Origin: a virus
Virus record (IMG/VR): IMGVR_UViG_3300043399_000371
Span: 1 to 64,000 of that record
Direction: 5' to 3' (one strand)
DNA: 64,000 bases
Within the stretch, counting starts at the first letter, position 1. Each line of letters starts with the position of its first letter. The position numbers and the translations under genes were made by a program. Of this stretch, positions 1 to 7,986 are shown one piece after another. The notes below the pieces were generated by a model. That model saw only the letters and a program-made list of their open reading frames with translations. It ran no database searches and had not been told where the DNA came from.

Positions 1-88
1 CAGCAAACATAGTGGGAAATTTCTGTTCCATATGTCGTTGAAAAGCAACATATTTATTAGATTCTTCTTGATATTGTTGATCACACAT
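1..88 (-). CDS. Small hypothetical protein, cut by window start
   Basis: An open frame begins with ATG at 88 and runs off the left edge; 29 codons are visible, beginning MCDQQYQEESNKY. A strong ribosome binding site (GAAGGAG) lies 8 bases upstream. The Shine-Dalgarno bases belong to one arm of a perfect 12-bp inverted repeat, and a sigma70-like promoter lies just upstream. I do not recognise the family; the visible part is polar and lacks a signal peptide. Reality of the gene is supported by start, spacing and promoter; function is unknown. Confidence 0.65.
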   Translation of the reverse strand, partial: MCDQQYQEESNKYVAFQRHMEQKFPTMFA

Positions 89-116
89 TTGACACACTCC
101 TTCTATAATTTCTGTC

Positions 117-145
117 AGTTTACATCAACAGAGGGAGTGTGTCAA
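117..145 (-). promoter_or_regulatory. Sigma70-like promoter tied to a 12-bp inverted repeat
   Basis: On the minus strand TTGACA (145-140) is followed after 17 bases by TAAACT (122-117). The -35 box is part of TTGACACACTCC (145-134), which is perfectly complementary to GGAGTGTGTCAA (100-89) covering the ribosome binding site of the next gene. Read-through RNA could hide that site in a 12-bp stem, whereas RNA started at this promoter would lack the upstream arm. Confidence 0.6.
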
Positions 146-146
146 G

Positions 147-416
147 TCATTCTTTGGATTGTTGTTGAAATTCTTCGTTTGCTGGAAGACCAATAATCAT
201 TTGAACAAAATCATTGGCATCATCTTCTGAGATGAAATATTTTGAGATGTATTGACCAGTTATTGTCGAAAGGATGTGAAGAATAATATGGTCATGGACA
301 ATTGAACATTTAATCATCCAACCATTCTTCAATATTGGTTTTGAAACAAGAAGATTATCTTTAATCTCTTTTTCAAAAAGCTTTCTCATTAAAAGGTTAA
401 TTTTATCTTCATCCAT
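147..416 (-). CDS. Hypothetical protein, 89 aa
   Basis: Small acidic protein beginning MDEDKINLLMRKLFEKE, with a central hydrophobic beta-rich stretch (VHDHIILHILS) and an acidic, glutamine-rich C-terminus. No family recognised. It is divergent from the GIY-YIG gene at 501, and a palindromic late-promoter-like sequence lies between them. Its stop codon abuts the inverted repeat at 89-145. Probably a small accessory gene of the phage. Confidence 0.6.
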   Translation of the reverse strand: MDEDKINLLMRKLFEKEIKDNLLVSKPILKNGWMIKCSIVHDHIILHILSTITGQYISKYFISEDDANDFVQMIIGLPANEEFQQQSKE

Positions 417-469
417 TCGATATACTTTTTAAATTTTTGGTTAATATTGTAAATTTCTTTTTTCCGACG

Positions 470-481
470 CTAAATATTTAG
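470..481. promoter_or_regulatory. Palindromic late-promoter-like element CTAAATATTTAG
   Basis: CTAAATA is one of the late-promoter forms seen elsewhere in this window, for example before the tail sheath gene. Here it is a 12-bp palindrome, so it reads the same toward the plus-strand gene at 501 and the minus-strand gene starting at 416. Spacing to the plus start is about 20 bases after the box, typical of a gp55-dependent promoter with a short leader. Confidence 0.45.
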
Positions 482-500
482 ACAACAAAAAGGAAGAAAG

Positions 501-1268
501 ATGGAAAATTGGTTTTATGAAAATGATATTTTTGTATTAGAAGAAAAAAGTCAATATGAAGGTTTTGTGTATTTGATAGAAAATAAATTAAATGGTAAAA
601 AATATGTAGGAAAGAAAAATTTTTGGTTTAGAAGAAAAAACAAAAAAACAGGAAGACGGGAAAAAAAAGAATCAGATTGGTTGGATTATTATGGTTCTTC
701 GGAAACTCTTCTTGAAGATGTCAAACTATATGGTAAAGAAAACTTCAAAAGAACAATACTATATCTTTGTTTCTACCAAAAACAAATGTCTTTTTACGAA
801 CAAAAAGAACAATGGTGTAGAAATGTTTTACTAGATGAAAATTATTATAACACAAATATAGGAGGAAAATTCTTTGTAAGAGAGAAACACATATTTGAAA
901 AAACAACTAAAGAAATAACTACAAAAAACGATAACTGGAGGAAAATAAAAAGCGATAATATGAAAGGAGACAAAAATATTGCTAAAAGACAAGATGTAAG
1001 AGAAAAACTTTCGGAAAAGAAAAAGGGAATCAACCACCACCAATTCAATAAACCAATTTCAGAAGAACACAAACTAAAACTGCACACCGCAGCAATGAAC
1101 AGTTTGGTGTGCAATTGGTTGATTACATTTCCAAATGGGGATAAACGCACAATATCTAATATGCTAAAATTTTGTAGGGAAAATAATTTATCACCATCGG
1201 CGATGACACAAGTTTCTAAAGGGAAAAGAAACCATCATAAAAATTTCAAATGTGTCAAAATTTCTTAA
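501..1268 (+). CDS. GIY-YIG homing endonuclease
   Basis: Freestanding homing endonuclease of the Seg type. The N-terminal GIY-YIG nuclease domain spans about residues 20-120 (FVYLIENKLNGKKYVGKK, then YYGSSETLLEDVKLYGKENF and the NIGG motif). NUMOD3-like DNA-binding segments follow (REKLSEKKKG, ISEEHKLKLHTAAM). The C-terminus (FPNGDKRTISNMLKFCRENNLS to the end) matches the tail of the GIY-YIG gene at 49.6-50.2 kb, which points to a shared target-binding domain. AGGAAG precedes the start. It is one of the few plus-strand genes and is convergent with the small gene at 1269. Confidence 0.85.
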   Translation: MENWFYENDIFVLEEKSQYEGFVYLIENKLNGKKYVGKKNFWFRRKNKKTGRREKKESDWLDYYGSSETLLEDVKLYGKENFKRTILYLCFYQKQMSFYEQKEQWCRNVLLDENYYNTNIGGKFFVREKHIFEKTTKEITTKNDNWRKIKSDNMKGDKNIAKRQDVREKLSEKKKGINHHQFNKPISEEHKLKLHTAAMNSLVCNWLITFPNGDKRTISNMLKFCRENNLSPSAMTQVSKGKRNHHKNFKCVKIS

Positions 1269-1421
1269 TTATTCATCGTCTTCATCTACAGAAAATTCTT
1301 CTTCTATTAAATAAGTTGCACAAAAAGGACAAAAGTGGGGATCGTCCTCACAATTGTCCTCTGAATAAGTTATGGTAAAGATGCTATCACATTCTTCGCA
1401 TTTATGTTTAAGTTTCGCCAT
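1269..1421 (-). CDS. Small zinc-ribbon-like protein, 50 aa
   Basis: Begins MAKLKHKCEECDSIF and carries two cysteine pairs, C8-x2-C11 and C31-x2-C34, the usual pattern of a zinc ribbon, followed by an acidic tail. Start chosen at 1421 because AGGAGA lies at proper distance. It overlaps the end of the upstream gene by 14 bases, suggesting coupled translation. Similar tiny cysteine-pair proteins are common in T4-like phages, usually without known function. The stop codon directly abuts the stop of the convergent endonuclease gene. Confidence 0.75.
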   Translation of the reverse strand: MAKLKHKCEECDSIFTITYSEDNCEDDPHFCPFCATYLIEEEFSVDEDDE

Positions 1422-1659
1422 CCATTGCTCTCCTATTTTGTTCTAACATTTTCATATTTAGAACAAAATTTTCAAGCACTAGTTTTGTAATCGTAGCTAG
1501 AAGAACTTCTGGATCATCAATCTCCGAAAACATTTCTAGTACGGAAAGAGCAATAAGATTATATGCATCATCCTCTGAAATCGTCAACATACCCCAATCG
1601 ATAGGGTCTTCACTTTCCACTTCTTTAGCTAAACTAATAATACTTTGTAGTGTAATCAT
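1408..1659 (-). CDS. Hypothetical protein, 83 aa
   Basis: Acidic, predicted mostly helical protein (MITLQSIISLAKEVESEDPIDWGML). It sits directly after nrdB, 6 bases from its stop, and overlaps the zinc-ribbon gene, so it is the second-last gene of the nucleotide reductase operon. No recognised domain. Likely a conserved accessory gene. Confidence 0.7.
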   Translation of the reverse strand: MITLQSIISLAKEVESEDPIDWGMLTISEDDAYNLIALSVLEMFSEIDDPEVLLATITKLVLENFVLNMKMLEQNRRAMDGET

Positions 1660-1665
1660 ATATCC

Positions 1666-2649
1666 TCAACTTGCCCAAACTTCGGACCAATTACCAGTCA
1701 TAGCACCCTTTGCATAATCTGTAGCACGATTCTCAAAGAAGTTTGTATGTGTTGGTGCGTTAATCATTTCTTCAACCCAAGGAAGCGGATTCTTCTTAAC
1801 CTTAAATATTCCTTTCATACCCATAGCAATCAAACGACGATCAGCAATATAACGGATATATTTCTTAACGTCATCTGGTGATAGGTTTTTCATTGGTCCC
1901 ATCTCAAATGCTAGATCAATAAACTTATCTTCTAATTCGACCATACGTTCCGCAATGGTATAAATTTCTGATTTCAAGTCATCAGTCCAGATTTCTTTAT
2001 TCTCCTCAATATAGGTTCTGAATAGCTTGATCATAGATTCTGTATGAAGTGTTTCATCAGCAATAGACCAAGTAACAATTTGACCCATACCTTTCATCAA
2101 ACCATGACGGGGGAAATTCAGAAGCATGATGAATGAACTGAATAATTGCATACCCTCAGTAAACGCGGAAAATACCGCAACGTGTTTAGCAGTATTTTCC
2201 TTGGTGGAATTTTGTGCAGAAATATCTAAAACATAATCATGCTTCTGTTTCATTGCATCATATTCCAGAAACTGATTATACATTGTTTCTGGAAGACCCA
2301 ATGTTTCGATCAGATGTGAATATGCTGCAATATGAAGTGCCTCTCTAGCAGCAAATCCAAGAAGCATCATACGAACTTCTGGTTGTGGGAAATATGGAAG
2401 ATAGTTCTTGACATATCCTCCCGCAACATCAATATCACCTTGAGTAAAAAATCTGAAAATATGTGTTAGAAATTCCTTTTCCCCTTTTGCAAGTTTAATT
2501 TTCCAATCTTTTTCATCTTCGATCATAGGAACTTCTGTGTGTAACCAATGAGCCTGTTCGTGTTGTAGCCAAGCATCATAGGCCCAAGGATAATTGAAAG
2601 GTTTAAAATTACTCCTTTCATCCATCAAAGTATATTTTCGTTTAACCAT
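1666..2649 (-). CDS. nrdB: Ribonucleotide reductase class I, beta subunit (NrdB)
   Basis: Radical-generating subunit that works with NrdA to make deoxynucleotides. The di-metal ligands align with the E. coli pattern: D72, E103, H106, then E165, E199 and H202, and the radical tyrosine is present as Y110 (motif ExxHxxxY). Thus this is a normal tyrosyl-radical enzyme. At 327 aa it is slightly short for the family. Its start overlaps the thioredoxin gene by 8 bases, so nrdA, thioredoxin and nrdB form one operon supplying dNTPs for phage replication. Confidence 0.97.
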   Translation of the reverse strand: MVKRKYTLMDERSNFKPFNYPWAYDAWLQHEQAHWLHTEVPMIEDEKDWKIKLAKGEKEFLTHIFRFFTQGDIDVAGGYVKNYLPYFPQPEVRMMLLGFAAREALHIAAYSHLIETLGLPETMYNQFLEYDAMKQKHDYVLDISAQNSTKENTAKHVAVFSAFTEGMQLFSSFIMLLNFPRHGLMKGMGQIVTWSIADETLHTESMIKLFRTYIEENKEIWTDDLKSEIYTIAERMVELEDKFIDLAFEMGPMKNLSPDDVKKYIRYIADRRLIAMGMKGIFKVKKNPLPWVEEMINAPTHTNFFENRATDYAKGAMTGNWSEVWAS

Positions 2650-2887
2650 TTAACCATTTCTCCAATTCTTCTTTTGTTCTCATACCAGTAAGTCTCTTCA
2701 ACACAACATCATCATCAAACAAAATCATTGCTGGAATACCACGAATGTCATATTGCCTTGCCAACTCTGGATGCTGTTCAATATCAATTTCCTCAATTGG
2801 AACTTCTGTTTTGACACTTTCTAGAGTTTTGCTTAGTTGCTTACAAGGTTGACACCAATCAGCATAAAACTTAATAACCTTTTTCAT
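2642..2887 (-). CDS. Thioredoxin-like protein
   Basis: Short thioredoxin-fold protein of 81 aa. The active site is W11-C-Q-P-C15 (WCQPC rather than the usual WCGPC) and the cis-proline loop is IRGIPA. Located between nrdA and nrdB, it most likely re-reduces the C-terminal cysteine pair of NrdA, the job of T4 NrdC. Families differ: T4 NrdC is glutaredoxin-like, while this one is closer to small thioredoxins. Confidence 0.93.
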   Translation of the reverse strand: MKKVIKFYADWCQPCKQLSKTLESVKTEVPIEEIDIEQHPELARQYDIRGIPAMILFDDDVVLKRLTGMRTKEELEKWLNG

Positions 2888-2896
2888 ATTTTCTCC

Positions 2897-4696
2897 TCAA
2901 CCTTCGCAAGCAATACAGATATTATCATCTGTTGCTAACGCTTTTAAATCAATTTCATCAATTACTTGTCGCTCAATCTTCTTCGATACTTTATCTGCTT
3001 TTAGAATCTTCTCTGAACGGCAGTAGTACATCGTCTTCAAACCAAGCTTCCATGCCATAAAATGAACTGCATGAATGTATTTGATATTAGCATTTGGTCT
3101 AAAGAAGACATTTAAAGATTGTGCTTGATCAATATACTCTTGACGATCTGCCGCGTGTTGAATTACCCAACGTTGATCAATTTCCATGCTTGTTTTGAAT
3201 ACGTCTTTTGTCCAATCGTCCATCCAGTCGAGATGCTGAACTGAACCGTCATTAGCAATAATAGAACTCCAAACATCCTCATACCATGCCCCTATGTGTT
3301 TTTCCGATTCCTCACGAATGATCTTGTCGAGATACCTGTTCTTGTTGAGAAACGACCCCGATAGAGTATCTTGACGATAAGCATTGGCACGATAAGGCTC
3401 CACACTAGGAGAAGTGTTACCCATAATGATAGATGAAGATGCATTGGGAGCAACGGCCATAACATGAGAAAAACGAAGACCAGTACCCACAGCATCCGGA
3501 GCCTCGCCTCTTTCTTTACCAAGTTCGATATTTGCTTTGTCAAGACCATCCTTTATATGTTTAAAGATTTGTTTATTCCTACCAACTGCCAATGCTGATT
3601 CCCAAGGTAAATTATTCTTCTGAAGATATGCATGAAAACCTAGTGCGCCAACACCAATTGACCTTTCACGCATTGCAGAATACTTTGCCCTTTTAACCGC
3701 ATCTGGAGCATTGTCGATGAAGTATTGTAGCACGTTATCTAGCATCTCAGCAACATCACGAAGGAATAGAGGATCATTTTTCCATTCATCATAATATTCA
3801 AGATTCAATGATGATAGGCAACAAACAGCAGTACGATCTTTATCTGTTGGGAGAATAATTTCAGAGCAAAGATTGGACTGTTTAATACTTAGTCCTAACT
3901 TTTTTTGGAATTCTGGCATCATTTTATTGCTTGTATCAATAAAATGAAGATATGGTTCTCCAGTATGCATTCTCATATCAAGAATACGTTGCCACAATTC
4001 TTTTGCAGAAATTGTATCACGAATTTCACCATTATGAGGATCTTTCAAAAACCATGTATCATCAAAATCTTTATCAAGCATACATTGTTCAATAATACGC
4101 ATAAACTCATCTGTAATATTGATACCATGATGTAGATTTAGACAACGCATATTTTGATCGCCTGTAGGTTTACGCATCTCTAGGAAAGTTAAAATATCAG
4201 GATGAGAAATATCAAGATAAGCAGCGTAACTTCCGCGACGAGTTGAACCTTGCCTATACGCGAGAGATGAAGCATCATAAGTTCTAAGATGAGGCATAAC
4301 ACCAACAGACTTATTATCTGTAGACCTAATTCCAATACCGATTCCAACACCGCCCCCTAACATTGATAGCCAGTTTACTTCTGCAAGAGTGCTAACCAAA
4401 CCTTCCGCAGAATCGTGAAGATAGGGCAGAAAACATGATATAGGAAGCCCACGACTAGAACGCCCAAAAGAAAGAATGGGAGTAGAATAACTGAGCCAAT
4501 GTTTGCTGCTGTACTCATATAACCTCTGTGAATGATCCTCATTGGACCCGAACGCCTTCGATACATATGCTAACCTCTCTTGTGGTGAATTTTCGTCCTC
4601 CCTCATATACGATTCTTTCAACCTTGTCAAACCCAAAACATCGAATAGATTATCTCTTGAATAATCTACTTTAATACCGTTTACAATATTCTCCAT
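2897..4696 (-). CDS. nrdA: Ribonucleotide reductase class I, alpha subunit (NrdA)
   Basis: Catalytic subunit. The radical-site motif N275-L-C277-S-E279 is intact, the active-site cysteine pair is C88 (ISCFLPYL) and C292 (TAVCC), and the C-terminal redox pair C594-IA-C597 is present. At 599 aa it is much shorter than the roughly 750-aa E. coli and T4 proteins: the N-terminal ATP-cone is absent, so overall activity should not be switched off by dATP. It follows thyX with no gap, heading the nrdA-thioredoxin-nrdB unit. Confidence 0.96.
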   Translation of the reverse strand: MENIVNGIKVDYSRDNLFDVLGLTRLKESYMREDENSPQERLAYVSKAFGSNEDHSQRLYEYSSKHWLSYSTPILSFGRSSRGLPISCFLPYLHDSAEGLVSTLAEVNWLSMLGGGVGIGIGIRSTDNKSVGVMPHLRTYDASSLAYRQGSTRRGSYAAYLDISHPDILTFLEMRKPTGDQNMRCLNLHHGINITDEFMRIIEQCMLDKDFDDTWFLKDPHNGEIRDTISAKELWQRILDMRMHTGEPYLHFIDTSNKMMPEFQKKLGLSIKQSNLCSEIILPTDKDRTAVCCLSSLNLEYYDEWKNDPLFLRDVAEMLDNVLQYFIDNAPDAVKRAKYSAMRERSIGVGALGFHAYLQKNNLPWESALAVGRNKQIFKHIKDGLDKANIELGKERGEAPDAVGTGLRFSHVMAVAPNASSSIIMGNTSPSVEPYRANAYRQDTLSGSFLNKNRYLDKIIREESEKHIGAWYEDVWSSIIANDGSVQHLDWMDDWTKDVFKTSMEIDQRWVIQHAADRQEYIDQAQSLNVFFRPNANIKYIHAVHFMAWKLGLKTMYYCRSEKILKADKVSKKIERQVIDEIDLKALATDDNICIACEG

Positions 4697-5368
4697 TTAT
4701 ACCTCTACGAATTCTTTTGCCATTGGAAAAATTTTACTTATTACATTTGCACATTCTTTAGCAATTAATCTATGTTCTTTCTGAGTACCGTTTGCAGACC
4801 TCAATTCAATATAATGAATAAACGAACGCAATGTCCCATTTACATACATTCTACTCACAGTATTTCCCTCTGGTAGAATAACCCGTGCCTGTTCTTTCGC
4901 AATACCATGATCAATTGCCCAAGCATAAGTTTCTTTTACCAGATTGATAATTTCTAATTGTTTTTGATCCCATTCAAATTGAAGACTTGGATTGTCTTGA
5001 ATTTCAATACTATTTTGCCTATTCTTATTGTCCTGCAACCTAGCTTCCCGAATAACAAAGTCTAGATCTTTTGTTGGATCAGCATATCGTTGACTAAATT
5101 CCTGAAATTGAAAACTACGATGACGAAGAATCTGTCTAGCAATATCCCTAGTTGTCTCAATTTCAAGACAAGCATTCACCATTTCAAGTGGACTCCAATG
5201 CTTATTTTTGACAAGATACCTGATAAGTTTCTCGCTTGTTTCCATATTTAATTGATTGCTTGGATTTGAAACTCTTGCACAAAAAGCAATCAGATCTTGT
5301 GCATCATCCAGTCCTAAATTTTTAAACTCATCGGATGCTTGTGAATAACTTACTAGTCTTACTTTCAT
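4697..5368 (-). CDS. thyX: Flavin-dependent thymidylate synthase (ThyX)
   Basis: Makes dTMP from dUMP using FAD and methylene-tetrahydrofolate. The ThyX signature RHR-x7-S is present at residues 82-92 (RHRSFQFQEFSQRY), and length (223 aa) is typical. T4 itself uses the unrelated Td enzyme; ThyX is the common choice in marine T4-like phages. It lies directly between the primase and nrdA genes, one base apart, in the nucleotide operon. Confidence 0.95.
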   Translation of the reverse strand: MKVRLVSYSQASDEFKNLGLDDAQDLIAFCARVSNPSNQLNMETSEKLIRYLVKNKHWSPLEMVNACLEIETTRDIARQILRHRSFQFQEFSQRYADPTKDLDFVIREARLQDNKNRQNSIEIQDNPSLQFEWDQKQLEIINLVKETYAWAIDHGIAKEQARVILPEGNTVSRMYVNGTLRSFIHYIELRSANGTQKEHRLIAKECANVISKIFPMAKEFVEV

Positions 5369-5369
5369 A

Positions 5370-6407
5370 TTATACCCTTTTCCAAAATGTTAACTTGACA
5401 AATGCTTCTAGTCCGCTGAATGTATTTGTCTTAATAATGTTCTCAATGTCTTCTGATGTTCTCCCGGAGATGATCATGTCATTGATATCTTTCTCAGAAA
5501 TATTCTCAGGCCAAATTACTACTTTATAATTGTTATCGATTGCTGTCTTCACCATATTCACGATTTCTTTATTCTTTGGCTCATTATCAAAAACAAGAAC
5601 CACATCTTTCGCATTTAGTGCATTTGCAGCGATAGTGAGATTTGAGTCTCCGGATGCAACACAATTATCGAGAAAAAGACTGTCAATTGGTCCTTCGACA
5701 ATCTTCACTAATTTGTTTTTGTCTACTCTTTCCAGACCATAGATAAGCTTTTCTTTGCTTTCATCGGTCCTTAGTGTAACGTATCTAAGCTTGTTGGTGG
5801 TGGTGCCCAATGCTCTTCCACTAACAGCAATCAATTCATTGTACTCATCGAAAAACGGAATAACCAACCGTTCATCATCAGTAAGTTTGTCCTTACCGTG
5901 ATCAGGAATTAGAGTGTCAATAAAAAGCTTGTAGTGTTTAGTATATAGTAATTTATTATAAAACTTCTCTGGGATTTTTCTTGATTTAAGATATACTTTA
6001 CATGAATTTTCATCACTCAGATCAGAACAAAACTCTGCGTGTTCATATCCTTTTTTGTTCTCAATAGAACCAAACTTTGGTGGTTTGATATTGAAAGTGA
6101 TTGTGCTTTTCGTCTTGCCTCGACCAACTTCACCAGAGGTATATCGTTCAAGAATGTATTCTTTGTATAGTGTTGGGTCAATGTGTTCGATCAGTTTGGC
6201 AAGAGTTGTCCCTACACCACAGTTATGACAGGTATAGAAAAGATCATTGCCTTTTTTGAACGCATATCCACGAGCCTTGTGTAGATTTTTCTTTGAATCG
6301 CCACAAATTGGACAGGAAAAATTATAAAGATCGTCTTTCTTCTGCTTAAAATTACGCAACCTTGAAGAGATCAAACGAATATATTTGTTATCAGTATACA
6401 ATGACAT
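5370..6407 (-). CDS. gp61: DNA primase (gp61)
   Basis: DnaG-type primase that lays primers for lagging-strand synthesis with helicase gp41. An N-terminal zinc ribbon (C32-x2-C35, C60-x2-C63) is followed by a Toprim core with EGPIDSLFLDN and the acidic VLVFDNE motif. I chose the ATG at 6407 (MSLYTDNKY), 345 aa, because GAGGA lies 7 bases upstream; an in-frame ATG at 6434 falls inside a terminator hairpin and promoter -10 box and has no ribosome site. T4 gp61 is 342 aa. First gene of the primase-thyX-nrd transcription unit. Confidence 0.92.
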   Translation of the reverse strand: MSLYTDNKYIRLISSRLRNFKQKKDDLYNFSCPICGDSKKNLHKARGYAFKKGNDLFYTCHNCGVGTTLAKLIEHIDPTLYKEYILERYTSGEVGRGKTKSTITFNIKPPKFGSIENKKGYEHAEFCSDLSDENSCKVYLKSRKIPEKFYNKLLYTKHYKLFIDTLIPDHGKDKLTDDERLVIPFFDEYNELIAVSGRALGTTTNKLRYVTLRTDESKEKLIYGLERVDKNKLVKIVEGPIDSLFLDNCVASGDSNLTIAANALNAKDVVLVFDNEPKNKEIVNMVKTAIDNNYKVVIWPENISEKDINDMIISGRTSEDIENIIKTNTFSGLEAFVKLTFWKRV

Positions 6408-6426
6408 AGAACAATCCTCAAAAACA

Positions 6427-6462
6427 AACCCCATTGTACACGAAATACAATGGGGTTGTCAA
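6427..6462 (-). promoter_or_regulatory. Composite terminator and sigma70-like promoter
   Basis: A 12-bp perfect stem, AACCCCATTGTA (6457-6446) with TACAATGGGGTT (6438-6427) and a 7-base loop, is followed on the minus strand by TGTTTTT, an intrinsic terminator for the Nudix/lysis transcript ending at 6479. The same bases hold TTGACA (6462-6457), an 18-base spacer and TACAAT (6438-6433), a promoter for the primase operon. Confidence 0.7.
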
Positions 6463-6478
6463 TACCTATAGTTTTGTT

Positions 6479-7129
6479 CTATGCCATTTTTTGAACTGTT
6501 CTTACAAGTGGAGCATCATTCGGATGGTTCACAACTTCATGTAATTTATGTTTCGGAACTAGGGAAACTGCTTGCGATTCCCAACCCATATTTGAAGGAT
6601 GACCACCAACTCTTCGGGCATGATAATATCTTGTGTACGATGTACTTCTTTCCACATCACCAGCATGACCAGTTAATTCAACTTTTAAACCACTTTCTTC
6701 ATGTGCTTCTTTGATGGCATTTGCTCTTAGGTTTAGACCGGGATCAACTTTACCTTTGGGAAATGTTGCAGAATATCCACCAAATTCATTTGTGGGATGA
6801 ACAACCCAAACTCTACCATCGTCCTCATGTACAATAACACCTGTGGCTAATTTCTTTCCTGATGGATTATGCACTTCTGGTTCTTCAAAATTACCCTGAC
6901 CCTCAACTTTATTCCAATCATGATTTGGGTCATGTTCCCAGCTACCAAACTTTTTGCTTTCATTTTGAATGTTGTGGTTTGGTGTTGTTGTTGCTACCTC
7001 ATTAGGATTGTCCCATGTCGAATGATGAGTTGGTTGGTGCGGACTATAAATTTCTACTTTACGTCCATCCTCATCTTTTTTTGGATGATAGCTAATTTCT
7101 TCTTTTATGTATTGTTTAAAAGTTTTCAT
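6479..7129 (-). CDS. Nudix hydrolase with capsid-targeting-like N-terminus
   Basis: The Nudix domain is C-terminal, about residues 92-216. The box is FPKGKVDPGLNL followed by K140-E-A-H-E-E-S-G-L: the metal-binding E141, E144 and E145 are present, while the usual upstream glutamate is a leucine and the arginine is a lysine. Substrate is probably a nucleoside diphosphate derivative. Residues 1-11, MKTFKQYIKEE, closely resemble the T4 internal-protein targeting peptide (MKTYQEFIAE), ending in an IxE site suited to gp21 protease. It overlaps the upstream coiled-coil gene by 4 bases and ends before a terminator. Hydrolase call is firm; packaging is inference. Confidence 0.85.
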   Translation of the reverse strand: MKTFKQYIKEEISYHPKKDEDGRKVEIYSPHQPTHHSTWDNPNEVATTTPNHNIQNESKKFGSWEHDPNHDWNKVEGQGNFEEPEVHNPSGKKLATGVIVHEDDGRVWVVHPTNEFGGYSATFPKGKVDPGLNLRANAIKEAHEESGLKVELTGHAGDVERSTSYTRYYHARRVGGHPSNMGWESQAVSLVPKHKLHEVVNHPNDAPLVRTVQKMA

Positions 7130-7587
7130 TTGAATATTGTTGCTAGTGTGTTTAAGTTAACGTTACCAATGACCCAACCAAAACCAAGAGCGGCACCAAC
7201 CAGCATCCATTTATATTTGTCGAACTCTTTAAAGCTTTTACTTTCCTCGACTTCTTTCTTCAAGTTTTGGTCGATCAATTCTGCTTTAAGATCATCGATT
7301 TTCTTAGCCAAATGTGTTTCGACTTCATTCATTCTGTCGGTAAGTTCACGATTGACTGTTGTGATTCTGGAATGTATTTCTTTAACGTCTTCTTTCAAAT
7401 CTCTTTCCGCTATATCGTGTTGTTCGTGTTTTTGTTCATGTAGGGAAATCATTTTTACAAGATTGCTGTTTATTTCTTGTATTTTCTCAATAGATTCTGA
7501 TACTTTCTGCCAAAGCTTATCAGTCATCTGTAAATCTTTTTGTAATAACCCGATTTCCAACTTTAATTTTCCTATATCTTCAGTCAT
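7126..7587 (-). CDS. Coiled-coil protein with C-terminal membrane segment
   Basis: 153 aa. Residues 1-120 are a continuous charged heptad-like region, and about residues 131-150 (WMLVGAALGFGWVIGNVNL) look like one membrane helix. It follows the holin gene in the lysis cassette and overlaps the Nudix gene by 4 bases. Position suggests a role in lysis or its timing, but no family is recognised and a different membrane role is equally possible. Confidence 0.75.
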   Translation of the reverse strand: MTEDIGKLKLEIGLLQKDLQMTDKLWQKVSESIEKIQEINSNLVKMISLHEQKHEQHDIAERDLKEDVKEIHSRITTVNRELTDRMNEVETHLAKKIDDLKAELIDQNLKKEVEESKSFKEFDKYKWMLVGAALGFGWVIGNVNLNTLATIFK

Positions 7588-7599
7588 ACGATCCTCTTA

Positions 7600-7986
7600 T
7601 TATATTTCTCTTTCTTCTTCTTGTCTTGGTCTTCTTCCGAATTTATTTCTATAACCAAAATCATTATAATAAGAATCATCATACTCACGATGATATTGTG
7701 CGCCAACTATTTTTTCTTTGCCTCTCGACCATGCAGCTATACCCAACACAGCACCCATAGCTAAATGGAAAAGACCAGCACCTTGTAATGTAAGAGGTTG
7801 CCAAGCTTCAATATCAGCACCTTTTGTTCCGACATATGCTTTAAATATTGCCCAGATTATAGGAAAAACAATAAAATCAGCAGTACAAACAACTAAGTAC
7901 AACCATGCCATCGCAGGTCGCCACTTACGATTCATCCAGTCTTCTTGTTTTCTTGCGGATCTGCTTTTTTGTGGTTCGTCTGTCAT
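7600..7986 (-). CDS. Putative holin
   Basis: 128-aa membrane protein with two clear hydrophobic segments (about 26-49 and 67-86) between charged ends. The pattern RKWRPAMAWLY, then GAGLFHLAMGAVLGIAAWSRG, resembles the 3TM/GTA-type holin family. Its start overlaps the endolysin stop by 4 bases, the standard holin-endolysin pairing. It would form inner-membrane holes that release the endolysin. T4 instead uses holin t, which is unrelated. Confidence 0.75.
   Translation of the reverse strand: MTDEPQKSRSARKQEDWMNRKWRPAMAWLYLVVCTADFIVFPIIWAIFKAYVGTKGADIEAWQPLTLQGAGLFHLAMGAVLGIAAWSRGKEKIVGAQYHREYDDSYYNDFGYRNKFGRRPRQEEEREI

Noticed and set aside
845-1150. Minus-strand frame opposite the GIY-YIG gene
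   Set aside because: Hydrophobic product mirrors the lysine-rich coding strand; the plus-strand gene has clear domain motifs.
3292-3549. Alternative frame inside nrdA
   Set aside because: The nrdA frame carries all catalytic residues; the alternative product has no signals and no start site context.
6408-6434. Longer primase start at 6434
   Set aside because: It lies inside the terminator stem and promoter -10 box, without a Shine-Dalgarno; the start at 6407 has one.
6869-7654. 261-codon plus-strand open frame
   Set aside because: It is antisense to the Nudix and coiled-coil genes, both with good starts and overlaps; its Phe/Ser/Leu-rich product is what the reverse strand of a Lys/Glu-rich coiled coil gives, and it has no ribosome site.
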